DNA of 17,685 nt, taken from positions 2,794,749-2,812,433 of the forward strand of contig NC_090623.1 of the NCBI RefSeq assembly GCF_004359215.1, in the 5' to 3' direction. Below are positions 1 to 7,340 of this stretch, one piece after another (position 1 is the first letter of the stretch; every line of letters starts with the position of its first letter). Under the pieces are notes generated by a model that had not been told where the DNA came from, did not search any database, and was given only the letters and a program-made list of their open reading frames with translations. The DNA comes from Bremia lactucae. Lineage: Eukaryota > Oomycota > Peronosporomycetes > Peronosporales > Peronosporaceae. A program made the translations under genes and the position numbers.

Positions 1-1
1 A

Positions 2-799
2 GCGCATGAAGGTGATACAATCACTGTTCGCTTAGCGACTGGGACTCGTGTCACTGTTCCCAAAGTTCCATTGAACTTAGGTATAAAGTTTCTGGACTTT
101 GACAGTATGGAACGCTGTCTCGTCCTTGATTTGGATTCGAGATATGATCTCATCCTTGGTATGGCCTGGTTAGAACACCATGAGCCATGGATCGATTGGA
201 GGTCTAAGACCTTAGGCGCCACGCGCAATGTTCCTAGCAAAGTTTTGGAGAGTCATGAACCCACCTTTGCTAGGCAACAAAAGCGCTATTGGCGCGGATC
301 ATTGAATGAGTCTGTCAGTGTTTTAGACATTGGCATGTCTGAGTTAATAAACTCTAATGTTAAAAACATTAATTCTGAGCCCGACTCAGCAGAAATAAGT
401 GGAACGGCACGTACTCCGTCGAGTGACACTCGTTATAATAACGATTCACTAAATGCTGAAAGCATTGTTGGCCTAAGGCCGAATCATCAAGGGTGCAATA
501 TCCCTGAGATACGTGGTGTGGCATGTCTAAGTCCACCGAGTATGGTCGGCCGAGGTGGCATCATACTGAGTGTCAGTAGTGACACTGTTGGCGGTTCGCC
601 AGGACCTCAAGGGTCCAATATCCCTGAGATACGTGGAGTGGCACGTCTAAGTCCACCGAGTGTGGTCGGCCGAGGTGGCACCATACTGAGTTTAATAGTA
701 ACACTATTGGCGGTTCGCCAGGTCATTTTGGGTCAAACCCTTTTTATGCACTTGAAGCGACAAGTTAACGTTCGCTGGATAAGGAAGTTGCGTAACTAA
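2..799 (+). pseudogene. Ty3/Gypsy element 1: protease C-terminal half and start of protease-RT linker (partial, frameshifted)
   Basis: The reading frame is open from base 2, so the gene enters from outside the window. The first ~65 codons match the C-terminal half of a retroviral-type aspartic protease: RLATGTRVTVP, then YDLILGMAWL (about 146-175), then HHEPWIDWRSKTLG. The catalytic DSG would lie left of the window. In the family this protease cuts Gag-Pol inside the virus-like particle. After the protease the frame enters a Ser/Gly-rich linker that contains two 40-residue repeats. A one-base deletion in the second repeat throws the frame off, so the last ~35 codons to the stop at 797 are out of frame. 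Element 2 has no such linker, so element 1 belongs to another Gypsy subfamily. Confidence in the protease call is high; the linker function is unknown. Confidence 0.85.
487..725 (+). repeat. Two-copy 120-bp tandem repeat in element 1 linker
   Basis: Copy 1 is 487-606 and copy 2 is 607-725. Both encode a unit holding NIPEIRGVA, LSPPS and VGRGG, and they differ at only a few positions. The period of 120 bp is exactly 40 codons, so the duplication kept the frame when it arose. Copy 2 later lost one base near 692, where the alternative frame picks up the expected GGSPG. Confidence 0.9.
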
Positions 800-879
800 C
801 TCCTTGTCGGATACACCATGTCTTGTATAGGACCAATACAGGCTGAAAAATCCGGGGACGTGAATGTCGCGGCCTTTAA

Positions 880-1185
880 GAGGCGTATGTTTTCACTACA
901 AGACAGGATGGACATGAAGCGTGTATTCTCTCACAAAGCAATATTAGTGAGCAATTACATACGCTTGTAAATGGTGTAATGGGTAGCATTGAGGGGGAAG
1001 TTAGCCTTGCATCAATCCCTTCGTTACATGCTCTTTTAGATTCAGACGAAATGTATATTGATGAGTGCGGCCGAGCCTTAAAGGCTAGCGACTTTTCTGA
1101 GATGGTGGTCATCCGACCAACAATTAAGTTAAACTCATCGTCAATTCTAGACGAAGCTGTCCTGAATGACACAAAAGCGCGGATC
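880..1185 (+). pseudogene. Element 1 pol: linker just upstream of RT (partial)
   Basis: The frame is open from a stop at 877 to 1236, with no need for the ATG at 979. It reads ISEQLHTLVNGV, then SLASIPSLHALLD, DECGRALKASDFSEMVVIRP and NSSSILDEAVLNDTK. I recognise this as the segment that precedes reverse transcriptase in one oomycete-like Gypsy subfamily. It is in a different frame from the protease block, so at least one indel lies between 725 and 880. Homology stops near 1185, where the convergent minus-strand ORF-X3 begins. RT, RNase H and integrase of element 1 are therefore missing, probably through a deletion ending at this junction. Confidence 0.7.
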
Positions 1186-1187
1186 CC

Positions 1188-2517
1188 TCAGTATATCTTC
1201 TCTCGCAGGTCCAAGCGAGTATTCAGGCGTTCATGACCCTGACGAGCCTTCGCTCGGACATCAACGAGGTCCGAGGTCAGTCGCGAGACTTGACCCTCGA
1301 GATCCGCAATACGTCGTTCAGCAGCGCTTAACGCCTGTGATTGAACGGACGAAGGTGAGGCAGCCGCGAGTAGTTCGCCACTCCTATCGGGTGCCGCCTG
1401 CACTAATGGATGCGGGTGGGAATTAATGCTTCCTTGTTGGAAGGTTGCTTGCTCACCGCTCCGTGAGGCAAGGGTATCAGATCCTCGTCCAATAAAAAGG
1501 TTACCCGAAGAGTTGTGACTCTTGGGAACCGATCGATACCCTACGTATTGATGTGCCCGGCTGGGTGGCTGCCTATAAAAAGGAGCACCAGCTGAGACCT
1601 CTTCGCTAGTCTCAAATGGACTAGCAGAAGCAGCGTTGTGAAAAGAAGTAAGTTTAATGATTTCTTTCACACGTAAGCAGGCGAAATAAATTCGTTGCGA
1701 CCGCTGTTTTCATCGCATCGGAATGCGGATGATTGCGGCGCAAGAATTTCGCCTCGTACTGGTCGGGCGTTTCATTTACACACAACACGACCGGGATCGG
1801 AATAGTACGCCCAAGCAATTTTCCCTAATCCCTCATGACTTAAATACGCCACAATAACTATGTGCGTCTAAAAGAGCGCGCTCCAGGAGCGACGCTCTTG
1901 GCCCATTTAAACGAGGCCATTTTGATGGAGGGGGCATCAGTGATTTGCCCACCCGTCACATAGCCACGTTCAAATCGATTGGCTTACGACACCGACTAAG
2001 CACGTTTACGTGTCGTCGGCGAAGCTTAAGGCTCCAAATCCTCTATGTCAGAACCATTATGGATAATGGTCTTCGCATAAGGCGTTGTGGTTATACCCAA
2101 CGGAGAAGCGGCTGCATCTTTATGGGCAGCGCTCTCATTACCTTTCGCTACTCTATCCAGCGCAGACGACGAGACAGCATTCGAAATTGTTACTGTCTCC
2201 ACGTTGTGAGCAATGAGAGAAGTTTAGATGGGCAAATATGCGCCATCATCCTTCCTCATGAGCTCGTTGTCCGCATCACTTCTATGAGGTTACAGCAACG
2301 GTGTCGACTCATTGTAGTCGACAGCGAGGGTCGGATCAACATCATCACTGTTGGAGTAACATGAATCCTTAAGCCCCGTTAACGCGACAGCAGCTGTCGG
2401 CGTTTCGACTAAGGCATTGAACGCTGCCGGCGTGCTAACGCGGCGCCGGCGCTTAGCGTGAGGTTGAGTGGGTGTCTTCGCAGAAAAACCACTAACATTG
2501 CCCCTTTTACATGACAT
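1188..2517 (-). pseudogene. ORF-X3: unrecognised antisense ORF convergent to element 1 pol, C-terminal coiled coil
   Basis: I do not recognise the family. Reading the minus strand from an ATG at 2517 gives a near-continuous protein of about 440 residues, broken by several stops (for example 2287-2289, 2224-2226 and a cluster at 1982-2028) and three frameshifts (near 1860, 1765 and 1680). The order is: MSCKRGNVSG start; a basic PHAKRRRRV stretch that could be a nuclear signal; a Ser/Asp-rich segment; a conserved-looking middle part (FERGYVTGGQITDAPSIK, then AYLSHEGLGKIAWAYYSDPG, then NETPDQYEAKFLRRNHPHSD); a Pro/Ser-rich part; and a heptad-patterned tail (AERRIADLEGQVSRLTSDL) that suggests a coiled coil. 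It ends tail-to-tail with the pol fragment of element 1. Good reading across frames argues for a real ancestral gene. Its function is unknown; a Gag-like or regulatory role is conceivable. Confidence 0.6.
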
Positions 2518-3464
2518 CTTTGGCGCCGTATATGTATGTATACACAGATCTAGAGTGATTGAGAAAAATAGGTGGTGCGTAAAGCAGCTAGCAGTCCCTC
2601 CTTCGACGAATTTAATATGTAAATTCTTTTTTTATGGGGAGATGGTTTAACGGGCTAAAGTTGCCCTAATGTTACACAGTCCCCGTTACGTACACTTTGT
2701 GTACCCAAGGAGATGGACAATTACTTAAATAAAGTAATGATACCCACTTGTCGGGTGTGGTTCCCATTTGTGACCAACCCTTGTGTATGTGATGCAGATA
2801 GGTGCATTCCCATCAGGAGAAATGACGGCTAGTGTCATCCGTTACGCAAGGTATCGAGAAAGATACGCTCGCCATACATATTAGTGTTATCTACAGAGAT
2901 GACATGTTTGATTGGAAAAAATAGGTATTTATATTTAATACGATTAAATATATATCCGTCTGAAAACAGCTTTCTACTTAGTAAGTGCGTACGAGTCACC
3001 GCTCTCGTGACGACACTTTACTGGAATACTTAGTGCGTTGTGTGTGTCGCTAAGGCGCCCACCACAACTACCTCACTACACGCAAGGGAAGACGGTCTAA
3101 CAGCTTTCTCGCTGTGCTAGGGCGTGTGTCTAAGAAGAGCGTGGCCGCATTAAGACGTGCCCGCCTACAACTCTAATCAACAGAGAGATAAATACTAAAA
3201 TTCGGGTGTGTGTCTTTACAAGTTCCCATTTTTAGTTTCGGGTGTATCGTAAATCTAACAATGTATTAGGACTTACCGCTCACCACCCATTCGCGCGTCT
3301 AGCTGCGATTGGCGGGTTAAATTAAACCTAAAATAGTCAGTGAACAGAACTGTCCCATTGTTGCGAGAATATTACCCAAGATGAAATTCAAATCAGAAAG
3401 GTGGCATCCTTTTGGTGCGTTAGGCTCTTGCTGATCTCTTATAGCATATTAATAACCATTTATG
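2518..3464. other. No gene seen; possible solo or 3' LTR 2670-3260
   Basis: I find no coding signal here. A segment starting TGTTACACAG (2670) and ending ATCTAACA (3260) has the TG...CA ends and about 590-bp length of an LTR. It lies where the 3' LTR of element 1 would be, about 150 bp beyond the start of ORF-X3. A perfect GTACAC-TTT-GTGTAC palindrome is at 2689-2703. No second copy of this LTR is in the window, so the assignment is tentative. Confidence 0.3.
3131..3161 (+). repeat. 31-bp dispersed repeat, copy A
   Basis: This segment contains AGAGCGTGGCCGCATTA and matches 7260-7290 at 29 of 31 positions. The flanks do not match. Its origin is unknown. Confidence 0.7.
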
Positions 3465-3505
3465 CCGTCATCAACTTTGTTTGATGACATAAAGAAGCCT
3501 TCACA
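3465..3505 (+). pseudogene. Short Gypsy pol relic (RNase H-integrase linker)
   Basis: It translates as PSSTLFDDIKK. The DNA aligns at roughly 34 of 42 positions, with gaps, to the reverse complement of about 16979-17019 in element 3, which encodes PSSTLVDDIKK. Flanking sequence up to 3686 shows no further clear homology. It is a small leftover of another Gypsy copy next to the 5' LTR of element 2. Confidence 0.55.
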
Positions 3506-3686
3506 TTTAGTGTACCCGAACGGTGTGGTTAGTATTTCGATCTTGCATCCGCCTGGAGGGGACCACTTAAATCTGCAGGAAACGGCAGACGAGAGGTGTA
3601 CGGTAATTTGGAAATTTTAAGTGGTATGATTAGAAATACATATATTCTATCTCCTTTATTCTTCCTCTTATCGGTAGTAATATTCA

Positions 3687-4326
3687 TGTAACGACAGGCC
3701 CCCGTATATTTACCCTTTCCACACAAATATTGGCAATTGCAATCGTACTATCCGGTTTAAAAGTTTGAGCCTTGCGCTGTACTGGGGTCTCCCGTTAGAT
3801 AAATCTACTTTTGTCTTAGCAAATATGTCAGTTCCAATATCAATTTCTTATAAGAGGAATAATAAATTGTATTTCTTGTAAGCGGAAATAAATAATGAAG
3901 ACCAAAATCATTAGCTCTATCAATAATTTGACTTAATATTTTCAAGATTTACTACATTTGGTAATATTGACTAAACAAGATGTTAGTTCTATTGATTGGT
4001 TGATTTAAGCATAAATTAACCCTGCCAATCGTCTTAAGACACGATTGTGCGGTGCGCAAGTAGGCACCATTCAGAGTTTGTTGGCGAAATAATAGGGCCA
4101 GTTGTAGATAGAAGATCGTTACGTAGGAACTTAGTTTATTAGTACAGTTTAATATTTTCCCAATTTCAAAGCCTTACAAAATCTTTGGTAGTCAAGACTT
4201 CTAAGCTACCTGTAATCTTCCTTTGCACGTCAGTGCAAAGGAAGTAATCAGGGCGACGAACCTCACTTTAATCACTGTAGGTTGTCTAGTACAATTACAA
4301 GTACTAGCGAAGGGTGCCCTGTTACA
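3687..4326 (+). repeat. 5' LTR of element 2
   Basis: The LTR begins TGTAAC and ends GTTACA, a perfect 6-bp terminal inverted repeat with the usual TG...CA. From about 3840 it aligns with 13720-14173 and, inverted, with 14174-14650. Shared blocks include AAGAGGAATA, AAGACACGATT, GCGGTGCGCAAG, GTAGATAGAA, CTTTGGTAG and the near-terminal AAGGGTGCCC. A primer-binding site follows two bases after its end. LTRs hold the promoter and polyadenylation signals of these elements; I could not place them. Confidence 0.75.
4217..4244. repeat. Perfect 12-bp hairpin in 5' LTR
   Basis: The arms CTTCCTTTGCAC and GTGCAAAGGAAG flank a GTCA loop. It lies about 80 bp before the LTR end, where a transcript of the LTR could fold. 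The 3' LTR has a different palindrome at 14115-14145 in a comparable position. Confidence 0.8.
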
Positions 4327-4328
4327 AC

Positions 4329-4336
4329 TGGTAGCA
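4329..4336 (+). promoter_or_regulatory. Primer-binding site (initiator Met tRNA type)
   Basis: TGGTAGCA lies two bases after the LTR end. It is complementary to the 3' end (...TGCTACCA) of eukaryotic initiator methionine tRNA, a common minus-strand primer in LTR retrotransposons. The match stops after 8 bases. It supports the 3' boundary chosen for the LTR. Confidence 0.6.
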
Positions 4337-4377
4337 CTTCGTTGTCCGTTCAATGGCCCATGCGCGATCCATCTAAC

Positions 4378-5541
4378 ATGGACATGTTGGATGAAGAAAG
4401 AGAGAGCTTTCAAGCCCCTTTAGAAGGCTATCACGCACCGCGTGAAAGGTTTACTTATTTAAGTGATCTTGAATGGAGAGCGGTCGAACGGACGGGGAGG
4501 CAGGCCAGCCGTTAGCGCAATGTTGTTCGCTTCACAAAGAGACGAGCAACATGCGGCTTTTGCCGAGTTCATACAACATGAACACGACGGGCCCTCGAGA
4601 TAGTAGCTTTCCTTCACCAGCAAGGCTCTGACCACACAGATGTGATGGGAGATCAGGGTGCTCAAGAAGTCGAACTTTTGAGACAGCACATGTATACGCT
4701 GCTGATGGGCCGACACTTCCGCGACGACCGCAAAAACCTAAAAATAAAGATCTTTGGGTTAAACTTAGTCGAAGGCAACTCCCTTTTAGATGGCTCGTCG
4801 AATTAGACGAAGCCCATTAAAGCTCGCCGCATCAATGACGATGCGACGAAACTGAAATTTGGCATGTGCAACTTGGCCTACGAGACAAATCATGAGCCTT
4901 AGGGCTCAAGCTTCATGACTCATTGGGTTTTGGGTCGTATGAGGTTTTCAAGACCCGGATCAGGGAAATTTTTGAGCTGCCACGTGCCGAATTCAGGGCT
5001 CAAGGAAGCCCCTGGATTTGTAGCATGTCAAGCGTGATCTTCACGCTTTGGTCAACATAAACGAAACCTTGCGTGTTGTAACGTGAGTCATCCAATAGAT
5101 GCACAAACACATGTAAATGTGCTTATTGAAGGTCTTGCAGACGGTCCTGTCAAGGCAGCCCTACTCCGGCTTAAGCTAGAGTCGCTCGATCAAGCAATTT
5201 CTATAGCGAAACATGAGGAGTAGTCTTAAACAGGCTTTCGTTTACTCCGGAGCATATCGTCTACCGAAACTACAAGAAAACGAAAACTCAAGAGCCTATG
5301 GACCTCTAGTATGTGGAGAGCGAGAATCGTCGCATTTTGAAGACACAAACGATTGCAAAAATTAAATTGATGTCAAAAGATGGGCCACTACGCCTATGAA
5401 TGTAGTACCACACGCTTAGTGCCTAGAAACGCTAAACGAAATGATCGATCTCCCGCTAGGTACAACGCAGGACGCGGACCCGACGCTGTTGCAAAATCGC
5501 AATCGCGAGGCGGATCGTTAAAAAACGGTCGGGTTCAGTAG
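4378..5541 (+). pseudogene. Element 2 Gag (capsid and zinc knuckle), degenerate
   Basis: Gag forms the virus-like particle and binds the element RNA. The first ATG in frame after the primer site is at 4378 (MDMLDEERESF), followed by LSDLEWRAVE. Frameshifts then split the gene, but successive blocks keep the Gypsy Gag order: DEQHAAFAEFIQ, IKARRINDDATKLKFGMCNLA (about 4817-4879), VFKTRIREIFELPRAEFRA (4944-5000), LIEGLADGP with AALLRLKLESLDQAISIA (5120-5215), and a stop-interrupted EPMDL. The zinc knuckle keeps Cys (5371), His (5386) and Cys (5401) in CQKMGHYAYEC, but the first Cys codon (5362) is Leu and a TGA stands at 5368. The block ends at TAG 5539-5541. Clearly non-functional. Confidence 0.8.
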
Positions 5542-5636
5542 GTGCCGAGCGCCCTACTGATCCAGCAACGTTAAAAAATTGCAGGCCTTTTGATGAAAGT
5601 CGCACCTCACACACAAGTAATGTGTGTAACTGCCGC

Positions 5637-5663
5637 AGGTGATGAGTAAAAACCTCATCACCT
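5637..5663. repeat. 10-bp perfect hairpin at Gag-protease junction
   Basis: AGGTGATGAG and CTCATCACCT flank a 7-base loop. It lies between the zinc knuckle and the protease active site. A role in recoding between gag and pol is possible, but nothing shows it. Confidence 0.6.
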
Positions 5664-5868
5664 TTTAAAGATAAAAGTGTCAAATAATTTGCCGCTTACG
5701 TCCCTAGACAGTTATAGGGCGTCGAACAATGATATTCGACGCCAATCACTTAAAGATCAGAGGCTCAAACTCGTTGAGCGCGATATATCTTTCACGAGAA
5801 TGACAGTGCACCTAGCAACAGGCGCACCTGTAACAGTAACGATAATTCTGTATTACTATGCAATACAC

Positions 5869-6033
5869 GTAGAAGGAAAACCAGTACGATGATGATTTCA
5901 TTGTTCTTGATTTGTATGACAAATTTGATGTCAAACTAGTAGAAGGGAAACCAGTACGATGATGGTTTCATCGTACTTGATTTGTATGACAAGTTTGATG
6001 ACACACGTAGAAGGGAAATTAGTGCGATGATGG
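5869..6033 (+). repeat. 70-bp tandem repeat, 2.4 copies, in protease
   Basis: The units start at 5869, 5939 and 6007 with GTAGAAGG(A/G)AA. The first two are almost identical, and the third stops after about 27 bp. The spacings of 70 and 68 bp are not multiples of three, so the duplication itself broke the frame. Confidence 0.9.
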
Positions 6034-6101
6034 AACGTATAACGTCCCAATCCTGGTTGTCTTTCAAGACAACTTCTTAATATTAAGGATATATATAATT
6101 C

Positions 6102-6690
6102 GAGGATGTTTTCCCGAAATCCGTACCGTGCGAGTTGCCTAAAGATAAAGGCACTCGACACGAAATCGACCTGATTCCAGGTTCGAAATACTGTGTCATG
6201 AAGCAGTGACCACTGCTTCGTGAACAAGTTTTCGCGATCGACGAATTCTTTGCCGATCGCTTGGCAGCGGGCCATGTCAGGAATTCAACCTCCCCACATA
6301 GCTGTACATCCTTCTATTTGCGTAAAGCAACAGGAGGATGGCGGAGTGCGCATAAGTTGCCCCTGTGACATTTAAGAAATGTGTAATTAATCTGTTGATA
6401 TCGGTGCAAGATTCGCTATGATAACGTATTTGTTCACAGCAGAGCCATAAATGGAAAGTCGGACGTGAAAGTACATCTTACCCACGTCCAGAAAGGTTCT
6501 TACATTTATGCGTAAGCGTAAGTGGCATGCAAATTTCAAAAAGTGTACATTCGCTGCCGTAAAAGATCAAGGCGATCTCCGATTGGTCTGTTCCAGCCGA
6601 TGATAAGGGACTTCGAAAGTTCTCGGCTTAGCGGCGTACCTACCTACACAAGTACGCACGCAATTACGCCAAAATGACAGAATATTTCTT
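6102..6690 (+). pseudogene. Element 2 reverse transcriptase, N-terminal block plus YDD block, internally deleted
   Basis: RT copies the element RNA into DNA. The first block (6102-6350) reads DVFPKSVPCELPKDKG, RHEIDLIPGSKYCV, then LREQVFAIDEFFADRLAAGHV and RKATGGWR, with a TGA at 6207 in place of a Trp codon. The sequence then jumps to the YDD block at about 6411: YDNVFVHSRAINGKSDVKVHL. The palm centre between them is missing, a deletion of roughly 120 codons. The catalytic Y-x-D-D is damaged to Y-D-N (6417-6425). A following stretch reads KKCTFAA and GLAAYLPT, the thumb region, in several frames. Confidence 0.8.
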
Positions 6691-6730
6691 TTTTGTTGAA
6701 AAAAAATATAAAGTGCTCATCGAACGCTGA

Positions 6731-7332
6731 TTGTCAGCGTTTCTTTGGGGCTTGATAAAATCGCCAAACTTGGTGATTGCGGAACAAGATAGACTATATC
6801 ATGTGGTCTGTGACGCCAGCAATTTTGCAATCGGCTGTGCCTATATGCCACAGGCGGTGCAGAGCGCGTCGCCTGTTATCAATCGCGTCAGCTTCAACCC
6901 GCCAAACGCAACTATTCAGTGCATGACAATGAGCTGCTTGCCATGAAGCATGCGCTAACTTAGGTTACGGTCTATCGCTTTGAAGATATACTATTTATTG
7001 TATATACGGACCATGCGTCTTTATGCACGGCCGTAAACAGCCCACACCTTTCGCAAAACATGGCAAGATGGTTGTCTTTCTTCTCGGGGTCTAACTTCCA
7101 GTGAAGAAAAAATTAAGACGACTTAACTTCGTCGCTGACCTTTTCGAGCCGGCCCGATATTGAGCCGGCTGCGCAAATCAACAGTGAGCATACATAACAA
7201 TAAGTATTCCGTCGTCATCATTACTCAACAGTCCGAACTCGTAACGGCGAGGCGGATTGTAAGTAGAGCGTGGCCGCATTACGACGTGCCACTTTAAGAA
7301 AGGGCTTATCAAAAAGATATTGCTTTTAAAAG
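6731..7332 (+). pseudogene. Element 2 RNase H and start of linker to integrase, degenerate
   Basis: RNase H removes the RNA template during reverse transcription. Seen in order: SPNLVIAEQDR, HVVCDASNFAIGCA (catalytic Asp at 6813), then in other frames YQSRQLQPAKRNY, VHDNELLAMKHAL, YTDHASLCTAVNSPHLSQNM and ARWLSFF, then RPDIEPAAQINSE. Stops and frame changes are frequent. The linker towards integrase reads AYQKDIAFKRM up to 7338 and is interrupted there by the hAT insertion. It resumes with MRDYLINPSNN at 9949, in the same frame across the duplicated target. A 31-bp dispersed repeat sits at 7260-7290 within the linker. Confidence 0.8.
7260..7290 (+). repeat. 31-bp dispersed repeat, copy B
   Basis: It matches 3131-3161 with two mismatches. 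Here it lies between RNase H and integrase, where element 3 has no equivalent sequence, so it may be an insertion in this copy. Confidence 0.7.
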
Positions 7333-7340
7333 GATGAGGG
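7333..7340 (+). repeat. Left target site duplication of hAT
   Basis: GATGAGGG on the left pairs with TATGAGGG at 9948-9955 (7 of 8). Eight bases is the hAT duplication length. Removing the element plus one copy restores an open gypsy reading frame across the junction. Confidence 0.8.

Larger units (their letters stand above)
5620..6060 (+). pseudogene. Element 2 aspartic protease, degenerate
   Basis: The block starts with CVTAAGDE-like sequence and continues with DSYRASNNDIRRQSLKDQ, then LKLVERDI, then MTVHLATGAPVTV, and after a frameshift DDFIVLDLYDKFDV. This is the order of a Gypsy protease: active site, then flap, then the ILG region. The catalytic triad DSG has become DSY (5707-5715), so no activity is possible. 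The C-terminal part is lengthened by a 70-bp tandem duplication (5869-6033) that repeats the DDFIVLDLYDKFD strand. A perfect 10-bp hairpin (5637-5663) lies at the start. Confidence 0.8.

Noticed and set aside
1945..2364. Plus-strand ORF of 139 codons
   Set aside because: It is Arg-rich shadow sequence opposite ORF-X3, which reads sensibly on the minus strand.
2670..3260. Firm call of a 3' LTR for element 1
   Set aside because: Only TG...CA ends and position support it; there is no second copy to compare.
4459..4716. Minus-strand Cys-rich ORF
   Set aside because: Opposite to Gag blocks (LEWRAVE, DEQHAAFAEF) that fit the element order.
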